A DNA stretch of 64,000 nt, taken from positions 2,403,001 to 2,467,000 of the forward strand of contig NZ_CP062222.1 of NCBI RefSeq assembly GCF_017487405.1, given 5' to 3'. Of the stretch, positions 34,249-42,702 are shown one piece after another. Under the pieces are notes generated by a model. That model worked only from the letters and a program-made list of their open reading frames with translations, was not told the DNA's origin and searched no databases. This stretch comes from Brevundimonas goettingensis. GTDB taxonomy: Bacteria; Pseudomonadota; Alphaproteobacteria; Caulobacterales; Caulobacteraceae. Each line of letters begins with the position of its first letter. The stretch's first letter is position 1. The translations under genes were made by a program, and so were the position numbers.

Positions 34249-35736
34249 CCGATCGCCGTCAGCCGGACGAGGCCCGAGCCCCCTGCCCCACCGGCGCCGG
34301 AGGCCGTGACCCCCGCACCGCCCCCACCACCACCGGCGCCCGCCGCCCCGGCAGCGCCCGCATAGCCCCCAGACGTCGAGGCCCCACCGCCGCCACCGCC
34401 GCCCGCGCCCCACGACCGCGCGGGGGTCGAGGCCGCCGTTCCTGCCGAACCCGCCGCCCCACTGCCGCCCGCGCCGCCGTTGGCCGGGGAGGCCAGACTG
34501 CCGCCCGCTCCGACCGCGCCCCCGGCCCGCGCCGTATTGGCCGAATCCAGGCCGCCGCCCGCCCCGCCGCCGCCGGATCCATCCGGGCGGGTGAGCGACG
34601 CCCCCGCGCCGGAGGTCGCCGTGACGGAGGCCGAGCCCCCGCCGTTCGAGGCCGGGAAGCCCGCCCCCCGCCCCCCGCCGGCCCCGGACGAGGCGCTGCC
34701 GCCCTGCCCACCCGAACCGCCGGGCGCGCTGATCAGGGTCACGCCCCCTGGCGATGGTGCTGGTCCCGCCGCCCCCGCCCGTATTGCCCGTCCCGGAGGC
34801 GACCGAGCCCCCTGCCGATCCCGCCGCGCCGACGGTGACCGTCAGGGTCGAGGCCAGATCCGCCACGGACCAGGCCGCCATACAGGCGCCGCCCGCCCCG
34901 CCGCCCCCGCCGCCGAAGCGGGACGCGCCCGAGGCCCCCGCACAGCCCGAGCCGCCGCCACCTCCGCCGCCAACCACCACCGCCTCGATCCGACGCGCCC
35001 AGGCCGGGACGGTCCAGGTCGCGCCGCTGGCCAGGACGGTCGTCTCCACCCGGCCGCAGCCGGTCGGGAAGATGGCCGCCCCCGTGCTGCGATCCACCGT
35101 CAGGGCCGTGCGCCAGGTCGAGCCGTCGGCGCTGACCTTCAGCGTCAGGTCGTCATCGCCGATCAGCCCCAGTTCGGCCCGCCCGCCCCAATTGCTCTGC
35201 AACAGCAGGGACAGGACGTCCGCCGCCGCCTCCTTGTTGAAGGTCATGCGCAGATCGCCGTCGCCGCCGTCGGCGGCGTTAATCGCGGTCCACAGCGCCT
35301 TGTTGATCCGCGCCGCGAAGGGGTTGGTGGAATCCGCGTTGGTGTTCAGCCCGAGCCGCGTCAGGGCCTGGACGGCGCCCAGCCTCTGACCCAGGGAGAC
35401 CCAGGTCGCGCCGTCGCGCACGACGAAGACGTCCTCGTCGGCGATCCAGACCAGGGCGCCGTCCGGGACCGCAACCAGGGTCCAGCCGCCCGCCTCAAAG
35501 CGCATCAGGTCGCCGGCAGCCCGGCTGGCCCAGACCGCTCCAGTGGGAGAGGCCGGCAGGATGTAGAGGGCTCCGTCGTCGGGCGAGGTCGGCTGGGCCG
35601 CCGTCGATCGGCTGGCCGCCCGCATCTGGACCAGGGCGTCCAGCCGGGTCAGGGCCTCGTTCAGGGTCACATGTTTCTGAAGCTGGCCCGGGGCCAGATA
35701 GGACAGGCCCAGACGGGCGCTGGCGTCGTCACTCAT
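34245..35736 (-). pseudogene. Phage-tail-like DUF2793 protein with glycine-rich C-terminus, frameshifted at a C5/G5 run
   Basis: Starting at ATG 35736, the N-terminal 200 residues (LGLSYLAPGQLQKHVTLNEA, DGALYILPA) match DUF2793 proteins of phages and gene transfer agents. A glycine-rich region follows (TVPAWARRIEAVVVGGGG). The frame is lost after residue about 330, at the five G bases complementary to 34744-34748. Removing one base restores an uninterrupted glycine-rich frame to a stop at 34245 (about 496 residues) ending GGSGLVRLTAIG. As written, the first frame instead runs in low-quality arginine-rich sequence to 34084. The restored frame's stop overlaps the next start as ATGA, so it is the natural one. 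Either a sequencing error, a switchable run or a true mutation. Confidence 0.75.
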
Positions 35737-36052
35737 TTCCGATCTCCATCGATTGAAGAGATCAGTGTCCGCCCGCCGGCGACCCGGGCGGGCTCAGGCG
35801 GATGGTTTCCGTTCAACGGTCGGAAATCGCGGAACTTTCGGTCCGGCAATACGGGGGCTTGCCGGATCGGCGCCCCCTACCGCCGCCCGAAAAGGGGGTG
35901 CGGGGAGACCGTGGAAGGGCTTTTGTGGTCTCCCCGCTGACCGGGACGCGGCTGTCAGGACCGCTCGGGAGGGGTGAACCGTCCCGCACGCCCGATCGCG
36001 TGAGCTACGTCGCTCGGTCAGGCGCGGATGCGGATCCGGGCGGAAAATTCGT
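35737..36052. other. Gene-free region with three inverted repeats
   Basis: No gene is supported here. It contains a 7-bp stem at about 35767-35789 (GCCCGCC with GGCGGGC), a perfect 9-bp stem with a 16-base loop (GGGGAGACC 35902-35910, GGTCTCCCC 35927-35935) and CGGGACG (35942-35948) with CGTCCCG (35980-35986). The upstream part is the leader of the tail-like gene. No tRNA was recognised. Confidence 0.5.
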
Positions 36053-36514
36053 TCAGTCGTGCAGATAGACGATGCGTTTGAGCTTCCGGTCGCCGCGCAC
36101 CGTCTCGAGATGCCGCTCATGCTCGCCCGAGGCCTTGGCCTCCCGCTCCGAGCCCTCGACCCAGTGGGTCGAGGCGATGTCCTTCTGCAGGGCCTTGGCC
36201 GCCAGAAGGTGCCCAGGGAAGAGGGTGTCGACTGCATAGCCCGCGATCGGCACCGCGTCGGTGGCCGTATCCAGACCGATATAGGCGACCATTTGGGCCA
36301 GCGTGGAGACCGAGGCGCTGGCGCGCACAGCCTGAAGGATCAGCCATCCCCCGGCGCCGACAGTGTAGACCTGGTTGACCACGGGGATCCAGGCCAGCAG
36401 GCCGTCGAGGCCAATGCCGAACGGACCAATGCCCACAACCCGGTCGGAGAGCTTTTTGACGCCCTCGACATTGGACCAGATTTTCTCGATATCCTTGATC
36501 GTCCGCCTGGCCAT
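36053..36514 (-). CDS. DUF4112-domain protein
   Basis: The 153-residue product has the DUF4112 core, with RVVGIGPFGIGLDGLLAWIPVV and a following hydrophobic helix (GAGGWLILQAVRAS), and a charged C-terminus. DUF4112 proteins are small membrane proteins of unknown function, common in alphaproteobacteria. ATG 36514 has a strong ribosome site GGAGGGG; the in-frame start at 36550 does not. It is divergent from the EEP-family gene, 68 bases away. Confidence 0.82.
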   Translation of the reverse strand: MARRTIKDIEKIWSNVEGVKKLSDRVVGIGPFGIGLDGLLAWIPVVNQVYTVGAGGWLILQAVRASASVSTLAQMVAYIGLDTATDAVPIAGYAVDTLFPGHLLAAKALQKDIASTHWVEGSEREAKASGEHERHLETVRGDRKLKRIVYLHD

Positions 36515-36582
36515 CTTCCCCTCCGCAGCGGATACCCAACGCACCATCACGAACAGCGTTCACCATAAAAAGGCAAGGCTGC

Positions 36583-37611
36583 ATGCCCAAGCTGCTGTCT
36601 GATCGCGGACCCGAGCATCAGCCCATCAGCTGGACGATGCGCGGCCCGGACGGGCGGATGGTTTTGAAGCGGATCGCAACCCTTCTCGCGATCGGCGTCC
36701 TGGCGGCGCCGCTGACCATCGGCGTGGCCGCGTTGAGCGGTCTGGATCACCGCTGGCCGGACATCCTGGCCCAGTTCACGGCCCCCGCCCTGGCGGCGAC
36801 GGCGCTGTTCACCCTTGTCCTTCTGGCGCTACGGCTCCGGGGCGCCGCCATCGCCGCCCTCACGGTCTCGGCGATCCTGGCGGCGGCGCTCTGGCCACAG
36901 GCAATGCCGGATGCCGGCAAGGCCCGCCCCGGCGCCCCGGTCGTCACCCTCTATTCCGCTAATCTCCACTACCGGAACACCGACACCGGGAGGATCCGCG
37001 CCTCCATCACAGCGGCCGATCCCGACATCATCGTCCTGATCGAGACGTCAGCCCCGGTGGCGGCCCGGCTCGATACGGTTCTGGCCGGGTATCCCCACCG
37101 CCAGATCTCGGCCAACGGCGTGCACAAGGGCAAGGACGCGACGGTGATCGCCTCGCGCTATCCCCTGACGTCGAGCCGACCCTGGGATTTCAGCCAGAAC
37201 TATATGGTGACGGTCGTCGACAGTCCGCTGGGGCGGCTCAACGTCGTCGGCGCCCACCTGACCCGACCCTGGCCTTTCCAGATCCAGTGGGAGCAGATCC
37301 GACAGGCGACGGACCTGACCGACCTGATGTCGGGCCTGAGCGGGACGACGATCGTCGCCGGCGACTTCAACAGCATTTCCAGCGGGCGGATCGGTCGTCA
37401 GATCAAGAGCGAGACCGGGCTGAAGGCCAATCCCGGCTGGCCCGGCACCTGGCCGGCGCAGCTGCCGGCGGTCCTGGGAATGACGATCGACCAGGTCTGG
37501 CGGACGCCCGATCTGGCCGTGGTCAGCCGCCAGATCGGCCAGCGCAACGGCTCGGATCACCGGCCGGTCGTGACGCACCTTACCCTGGCAGAGCCTCGAC
37601 CAACATCCTGA
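36583..37611 (+). CDS. Membrane-anchored endonuclease/exonuclease/phosphatase (EEP) family protein
   Basis: A 342-residue protein with three N-terminal hydrophobic segments (residues about 27-110) and a C-terminal EEP domain showing its motifs SANLHYRN, LIETSAP, VVGAHLTRPWPF, AGDFNS and GSDHRPVV. Such proteins are phosphodiesterases acting on DNA, lipids or nucleotides; the active site would be periplasmic. Family members near the envelope are often annotated as hydrolases with unknown substrate. ATG 36583 has AAGG nearby; shorter starts at 36637 and 36658 are possible. Its last 32 bases overlap the convergent end of the cca gene. Confidence 0.85.
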   Translation: MPKLLSDRGPEHQPISWTMRGPDGRMVLKRIATLLAIGVLAAPLTIGVAALSGLDHRWPDILAQFTAPALAATALFTLVLLALRLRGAAIAALTVSAILAAALWPQAMPDAGKARPGAPVVTLYSANLHYRNTDTGRIRASITAADPDIIVLIETSAPVAARLDTVLAGYPHRQISANGVHKGKDATVIASRYPLTSSRPWDFSQNYMVTVVDSPLGRLNVVGAHLTRPWPFQIQWEQIRQATDLTDLMSGLSGTTIVAGDFNSISSGRIGRQIKSETGLKANPGWPGTWPAQLPAVLGMTIDQVWRTPDLAVVSRQIGQRNGSDHRPVVTHLTLAEPRPTS

Positions 37612-38791
37612 GCCGATCGGCGTGGCCTTCGGTCGGGAAGTCGTCGGCGATCCAGCCGTCCTCGAAGGCGGCCAACACCTGACCCGTCAGCGGCCCGGCC
37701 GCCAGACCCGCCGCCGCGACCTGACGCCCGCCGACCGGCAAGCGCGGCACCGGCCAACGGTCGGCGAGTTCGAGCAGGGCCGCGCTCGCGCCGGGGCGAT
37801 TCGACATCGCTTCGGCCCTCAGCACCCGGTCGGCGAAGGTCGGCTTGCCCAGGCGATAGATCAGGGCCCGGGCCGTGCGGGCGTCCGTGGCCGGATCGAC
37901 CTCTCCCCCCGCCGCCGCCAGCAGCCGGTCGCGCATCGCATTGGGCAGGCGCAGGCGTTTCGCCGCCGCCTCGACCTTCGGTTGGTCTGACGACAGCAGG
38001 GCCGAGAGCCTCAGAACCGGGTCGCCTGTGAGGCCGACCATGACCTCGAAGGCGGCCGGCTGATCCGCCTCGGGCAGGAGGCGGGCCAGCACCCCGGTCT
38101 CGGACATGGCGCGGACCGCCGGACGCGGATCGGGCGCGGCCAGCAGTTTGAGCAGTTCCTTCGACACGCGTTCGGCCGAGAGGCGCACCATGCCCTCGGA
38201 CAGGTCAGCGCAGGCCGCGAGCCCTGCGGTGTCGGGCTCGCCCCGACCATACCAGGCGAAGAAGCGGAAGAAGCGCAGGATCCGCAGATAGTCCTCGCGG
38301 ATGCGGGTCTCCGGCTCGCCGACGAAGACGATGCGTCCCTCGCGCGCATCCTCGACCCCCTGGCCGGTCGGATCGAAGACCCGGCCTTGCGCGTCGGCGT
38401 AGAGGGCGTTCAGGCGGAAGTCGCGGCGGGCGGCGTCTTCGGCCCAGTCATCGGTGAAGGCCACCGTGGCGTTGCGGCCATCGGTCGAGACGTCGCGACG
38501 CAGGGTGGTGATCTCATAGGGTCGCCCTTTCGACACCGCCGTGACCGTGCCGTGGGCGATGCCGGTCGGCACGACCTTGAGCCCGGCCTTCTGCAGCGCC
38601 GCCATCGTGGCCTCGGGCAGCAGGCGGGTGGCCAGGTCGAGGTCGTCGACCGTCTGGCCCATCAGGGCATTGCGGACGCAGCCGCCGACGAAGCGGACGC
38701 AGTCGGGTCCACCCGCGGCCTCCAGCGCATCGAGCACCGCCCGCGTCGCCGGAGCGGTCAGCCAGTCCTGATCGGCGACGGATGCGCTCAT
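37580..38791 (-). CDS. cca: CCA tRNA nucleotidyltransferase
   Basis: The 403-residue product begins with the class II nucleotidyltransferase fold: FVGGCVRNALMG (GGxVRD-like), DDLDLATR with the catalytic acidic pair, then RRDFRLNALY and the RFRRREDYLRILRFFRF segment (REDYLRILRFFRF). It adds or repairs the 3' CCA end of tRNAs. Its ATG overlaps the stop of the Nudix gene (ATGA), and its stop lies 32 bases inside the convergent EEP gene. The signature of an HD domain was not seen. The pathway role is firm from the family. Confidence 0.95.
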   Translation of the reverse strand: MSASVADQDWLTAPATRAVLDALEAAGGPDCVRFVGGCVRNALMGQTVDDLDLATRLLPEATMAALQKAGLKVVPTGIAHGTVTAVSKGRPYEITTLRRDVSTDGRNATVAFTDDWAEDAARRDFRLNALYADAQGRVFDPTGQGVEDAREGRIVFVGEPETRIREDYLRILRFFRFFAWYGRGEPDTAGLAACADLSEGMVRLSAERVSKELLKLLAAPDPRPAVRAMSETGVLARLLPEADQPAAFEVMVGLTGDPVLRLSALLSSDQPKVEAAAKRLRLPNAMRDRLLAAAGGEVDPATDARTARALIYRLGKPTFADRVLRAEAMSNRPGASAALLELADRWPVPRLPVGGRQVAAAGLAAGPLTGQVLAAFEDGWIADDFPTEGHADRLRMLVEALPG

Positions 38792-39450
38792 GCGGCGTCC
38801 TCGGCAGCGGCGGCCTCCGGGTCGGGGACGTCCTCATAGAGGCGGTCGTGCAGGGCGCGGATCATCCCGGCGGTGACGCCCCAGATGTAGCGGTTCTCGA
38901 ACGGCATGGCCCAGAACCAGCGGCGCGGGCCCTCTGGCGGGTCCATATGGCCGCGCTGGTGATTGGCGACGTTCATCAGGAAGTCCCAGGGCACCTCGAA
39001 GATGTCGGCGACCTCCCCGTCCTGGGCGGTCAGTTCGGGCGCGGCGGCGATCCAGCCGATCACCGGGGTGATCAGGAAGCCCGTGCCGGTGCGGTAGGCG
39101 GGCATGATGCCCAGCACCTCGACGGCGGCGGGGTCCAGCCCGACCTCCTCATTGGCCTCGCGCAGGGCGGTCTGGACGGCGGTCTCCCCGGCCTCATGAC
39201 GGCCGCCCGGGAAGGCGATCTGGCCCGAATGGCTGGTCAGGGTGTCGGCGCGGCGGGTCAGGAGGACGGTCGCCCCGTCGGCATGGGCAATGACCGGCAC
39301 CAGCACCGCCGCCGGCTTCAGCGGCTTCCCGTCCGGGGTCAGGCCCGGATTGAGATCGAAGTCCGAGCGTTCGGCGTCGGCGTCCGGCCGCCAGCTCTCG
39401 GGCGAATGCAGGCGCTCGATCAGACGCGCCTTCAGCGAACCGAGGCTCAT
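38788..39450 (-). CDS. CoA-type Nudix hydrolase (CoA pyrophosphatase-like)
   Basis: The 220-residue protein carries a complete Nudix box, G-R-H-E-A-G-E-T-(7)-REANEEVGL (residues about 82-104), preceded by LTSHSGQIAFPGG, the CoA pyrophosphatase subfamily motif (LLTRRxxxLxxHxGQVAFPGG). It probably cleaves CoA or related dinucleotides. Its ATG overlaps the stop of the DUF1285 gene (ATGA) and its stop overlaps the cca start (ATGA), forming a coupled three-gene unit DUF1285-Nudix-cca. Confidence 0.9.
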   Translation of the reverse strand: MSLGSLKARLIERLHSPESWRPDADAERSDFDLNPGLTPDGKPLKPAAVLVPVIAHADGATVLLTRRADTLTSHSGQIAFPGGRHEAGETAVQTALREANEEVGLDPAAVEVLGIMPAYRTGTGFLITPVIGWIAAAPELTAQDGEVADIFEVPWDFLMNVANHQRGHMDPPEGPRRWFWAMPFENRYIWGVTAGMIRALHDRLYEDVPDPEAAAAEDAA

Positions 39451-40004
39451 TCGACCCCCGCCCCGACCGGCCCCAGGGGGAAGCGCTGGCCCGCCGAGCT
39501 GACGGTCAGCCGGCCATCGACGACCTCGGCCATCTCGACCAGATCGTAGAAGACAGTGCGGGCGATGCGGGCCTCGAGGTCCGCGCGAACCCGGATGCGC
39601 GGGGCCGGCTCGCCGGTCACCGGATCGGTCTCGACCACGATGGGGTGTTCGGCGTCGGCCAGAACCTCGTCACCGACGTCGGTGGTGAAGGTCAGGCCTT
39701 CCTCGCCCTGCTCCATGGTCACGGCGCGGAACGGCAGGTCCTCGACGCGGATCTTCATCTTCTCGACAGGCGTGACCAGATGATAGCCGTCCGGATCGAG
39801 GCGCAGGACGGTCGAGAACAGCCGCACCAGCTCCTTGCGGCCGATGGGCGAACCCTCATGCATCCAGGTCCCGTCGGCGCGGATCAGGATGTCGATGTCG
39901 CCGCAGTGCTCGGGATGCCAGAGATGCACCGGCGGCAGGCCCCGGCCCGGCGCCTGTTTGGCGGCGGCGGCGATGCCTGCGAGTCCCGAGGGTTGATCCG
40001 TCAT
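39447..40004 (-). CDS. DUF1285-family protein
   Basis: A 185-residue protein with the DUF1285 hallmarks: HPEHCGDIDILIRADGTWMH and SPIGRKELVRLFSTVLRLD. Members are soluble beta-rich proteins of unknown function in proteobacteria. ATG 40004; the stop overlaps the Nudix gene start. The gene is the first of the coupled DUF1285-Nudix-cca unit, which suggests some linked expression rather than a known joint function. Confidence 0.9.
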   Translation of the reverse strand: MTDQPSGLAGIAAAAKQAPGRGLPPVHLWHPEHCGDIDILIRADGTWMHEGSPIGRKELVRLFSTVLRLDPDGYHLVTPVEKMKIRVEDLPFRAVTMEQGEEGLTFTTDVGDEVLADAEHPIVVETDPVTGEPAPRIRVRADLEARIARTVFYDLVEMAEVVDGRLTVSSAGQRFPLGPVGAGVE

Positions 40005-40044
40005 GCCCCGACTTAAGCGCGCGGAAGCCGCATCGCAAACCCGA

Positions 40045-40539
40045 TCAGGCCACCGGCGTCACCGACCCTGCGGGAACGGACGCCGTGATCGGCAGCCACA
40101 TGACCCGTCGCCGATCCACCGGCCCGGGCAGAACGGCCTCCGGGGCGGGCAGGAAGCCGAAGCGCTCGAAATAGGGCGGATCGCCGACCAGAAGCACGCC
40201 GCCGACGCCGTCCTGACGCGCCGCTTCGATACAGGCCGCGACCAGATCGCCGCCCAGCCCGCCCTTGCGGCAGGTCGCATCGACGGTGATCGGCCCCAGG
40301 AAGACCGCCGGGACCTCGCCCACCTTGACCGCCCACAGATGGACCGAGCCGACGATCCGATCGTCATCGCGCGCCACCAGACCCAGGGTCATGCGGGCGT
40401 GTTCGCGGATGCGCTCGGCTGTCTTGGCGTAGCGGCCCGGGCCGAAGGCGGCCAGAACCAGGGCCTCGACCGCGGCGCGGTCGGACGGAAGTTCCGGCGT
40501 GATGGCCAGAGAGGTGTTGCGAAGGGCGGCGGCGGTCAT
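40045..40539 (-). CDS. GNAT-family N-acetyltransferase
   Basis: The 164-residue product has the GNAT core: LGLVARDDDRIVGSVHLW, the acetyl-CoA-binding signature CRKGGLGGDLVAACIEAARQ (R-x-x-G-x-G/A) and a C-terminal segment DPPYFERFGFLPAP, as in the YhbS-like subgroup. The substrate is unknown. ATG 40539. It stands between the enoyl-CoA hydratase gene and the DUF1285 cassette, all on the same strand. Confidence 0.88.
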   Translation of the reverse strand: MTAAALRNTSLAITPELPSDRAAVEALVLAAFGPGRYAKTAERIREHARMTLGLVARDDDRIVGSVHLWAVKVGEVPAVFLGPITVDATCRKGGLGGDLVAACIEAARQDGVGGVLLVGDPPYFERFGFLPAPEAVLPGPVDRRRVMWLPITASVPAGSVTPVA

Positions 40540-40572
40540 GGCGCGCGCACCTAGGCTTTTAGTGTGACGGGT

Positions 40573-41349
40573 TCAACCGGCTTTCGAGAAATCCGGCGCA
40601 CGTTTCTGGCTGAAGGCCATGAAGGCCTCCATCGCCTCGGGGCTGGACAGCTGCGATCCGAAGGCCTCGCCCTCGCGCTGCATCAGGGCCCAGATCTGCT
40701 CCGCGTCACGCATCAACCGCTTGGTCTTGCGGATGGAATTGGGCGCACGGGCCGCCAGTTTTGCGACCAGACCGTCGGCGACGGCGTCCACCTCGGCGGC
40801 CGGGACGCAACGGTTGGCCAGGCCCCAGGCGAAGGCCGTCTTGCCGTCGATGGGTTCGCCGAGCGCGAACATCTCGAAGGCGCGCTGATGACCCATGACC
40901 ATCGGCAGCAGCATGGAGGACGCCGCCTCGGGCGCCAGGGCCAGGTTGACGAAGGGCGTCGACAGCAGGGCGTCTTCGGCGACCACCACCAGATCGCAAT
41001 GCAGCAGCAGGGTCACCCCGATTCCGACCGCGCGGCCGCGCACCGCCGCCACCGCCGGCTTGTCCAGCTCGGCCAGGCTCTTGAGGAAGCGGAAGACGGG
41101 CGCGTCCAGCATCTGGCCGCCGCCGCTGGTCCCGATAGCGATGAAGTCGGCGATGTCGTTGCCGGCGGAGAAGCTGTCCCCCTCGGCCTTGAACACCAGA
41201 ACCCGCACGGCGGCGTCGGTCTGGGCCCGCTCCGTCGCCTCGGCCAGGGCCGCGTACATGGCCTGGGTGATGGCGTTCTTCTTCTCGGCCCGCGCCAGGG
41301 TGACGGTCAGGACGCCGTCGTTGAGTTCGGTGCGGATGGGGTCGCTCAT
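40573..41349 (-). CDS. Enoyl-CoA hydratase/isomerase family protein
   Basis: A 258-residue crotonase-fold enzyme: FSAGNDIADF (the oxyanion-forming A-G-N-D segment), KPAVAAVRGRAVGIGVTLLLHCDL and TPFVNLALAPEAASSM. It probably hydrates or isomerises enoyl-CoA in fatty acid oxidation; the second catalytic residue near AP(E)A is Glu, as in enoyl-CoA isomerases. Its ATG overlaps the stop of the MBL-fold gene (ATGA), so the two are coupled. Confidence 0.9.
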   Translation of the reverse strand: MSDPIRTELNDGVLTVTLARAEKKNAITQAMYAALAEATERAQTDAAVRVLVFKAEGDSFSAGNDIADFIAIGTSGGGQMLDAPVFRFLKSLAELDKPAVAAVRGRAVGIGVTLLLHCDLVVVAEDALLSTPFVNLALAPEAASSMLLPMVMGHQRAFEMFALGEPIDGKTAFAWGLANRCVPAAEVDAVADGLVAKLAARAPNSIRKTKRLMRDAEQIWALMQREGEAFGSQLSSPEAMEAFMAFSQKRAPDFSKAG

Positions 41350-42464
41350 GCGGTCGTTTCCTCTTCGGGATCGTTCCCGATTTCAGTGTCAGTGCGGGTC
41401 GCCGTCCACCAGTCGACGCCATCGGCGCCCCGGTCGCGGCGGGCGCGGCCCTGGGCTTCCAGATAGTTGAGGTGAGCCACGCTCTCGCCGGTGGCCATGC
41501 CGAAGACGGCGTCGCCGATCGGGCGGGCGAACAGGCTGGAGAAGACGTCAATGGCCCGGCGCGGTTCGCGCAGCGCCCGCTCCAGCCGGGTCAGCCCGGT
41601 GTGATGGCCCTTGGTCAGGGCGTCGAGCCGCGTATGGACGCCGGTAAAGGGCTCGCCGTGCGACGGCAGGACAAACAGGCCCACGGGCAGCAGGGCGCGG
41701 AGCTTGGTCAGCGAGGTCATCCAGTCGCCCAGCGGATTCTGGAGAGGCTCGGTCGGCCAGACCGAAACGTTGGACGAAATGCGCGGCAGTATCTGGTCGC
41801 CCGACAGGAAGACATCGTCCGACTTGCGCCAAAGGCAAACATGCTCAGGGCAATGGCCGTTGCCGACCACGACGGTCCAGACGTCGCCGCCGATCTCGAT
41901 GTCGTCGCCTTCGCTCAGCCGCTGATAGCTCTGCGGCATGGGATAGACGCCCTTGCCGAAGCGGCCGAACTCGCGCCGCCAGCCGTCGATCCGGTCATCG
42001 TCCCAGCCGGCCGCGCGGAAGAAGGTCTCGCCCTCGGGCGGCGCCGGGCCGGTGTCGGCGACCAGCATCCGGGCGGTGACATATTCCAGCCGCGACATGA
42101 GAAGCGGAACCCCGAACCGCTCGCACAGCCAGCCGGCGAGACCCAGGTGGTCGGGGTGCATATGGGTGCAGATCACCCGCTTGACCGGCTTGCCCCCCAA
42201 AGGCCCGGCGAAAGCCGCCTCCCAGCCCGCGATCGAGGCCTTGGTGTAGAGACCGGTGTCGACCAGGGTCCAGCCATCCCCATCGGCGAGGGCGTAGACA
42301 TTGATATGGTCCAGCGACATCGGCAGGGGCAGGCGCAGCCACAGGACCCCGGGCGCGGCCTCGACCGCCTGACCCGGCGCGGGCGGCGCGCCGAGCGGAT
42401 AGGTCAGGCCCCGCTCGGTGCGGGGTCCGGACGCCACATCCGTCGAGGTCACGCCATCGGCCAA
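41346..42464 (-). CDS. Metallo-beta-lactamase-fold hydrolase
   Basis: A 372-residue protein with the MBL metal motif THMHPDHLGLAGW (residues about 105-117), then the downstream histidine in VGNGHCPEHVCLW and Asp in FLSGDQILPRISS. MBL-fold proteins of this length hydrolyse thioesters, lactones or phosphodiesters. Coupling to an enoyl-CoA hydratase suggests a role in acyl-CoA metabolism, an inference. The start is taken as TTG 42464 with GGAG six bases upstream; other in-frame starts upstream fall in a region with weak coding character and overlap the opposite-strand gene's leader. Confidence 0.8.
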   Translation of the reverse strand: MADGVTSTDVASGPRTERGLTYPLGAPPAPGQAVEAAPGVLWLRLPLPMSLDHINVYALADGDGWTLVDTGLYTKASIAGWEAAFAGPLGGKPVKRVICTHMHPDHLGLAGWLCERFGVPLLMSRLEYVTARMLVADTGPAPPEGETFFRAAGWDDDRIDGWRREFGRFGKGVYPMPQSYQRLSEGDDIEIGGDVWTVVVGNGHCPEHVCLWRKSDDVFLSGDQILPRISSNVSVWPTEPLQNPLGDWMTSLTKLRALLPVGLFVLPSHGEPFTGVHTRLDALTKGHHTGLTRLERALREPRRAIDVFSSLFARPIGDAVFGMATGESVAHLNYLEAQGRARRDRGADGVDWWTATRTDTEIGNDPEEETTA

Positions 42465-42702
42465 GTCAGTCTCCAATCGAAACGCTGGCACATAAACCCA
42501 TCCTCCAACGCCCGTCCAGAGACGGAAGCCGCGAGAGGAGCCGCGAAGGCTTCCACAGCGTGTCCGGGCCCAGGATTCCCGGCCTGCGCGAACGCCGTGC
42601 GGCCAAGCTTCGGCGGCCGTTTCGACCTGACGCAAACCGCGCCTTGACCGCGCCACACGGGCGGGCCAATGCAGGCCCGAATTGTCCCTTCCGGAGCCTG
42701 TC

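Noticed and set aside
35941..35995. Possible tRNA-like fold (GGTTCACCC) in the gene-free stretch
   Set aside because: The arms do not form a cloverleaf and the T-loop does not fit the TTCRA pattern.
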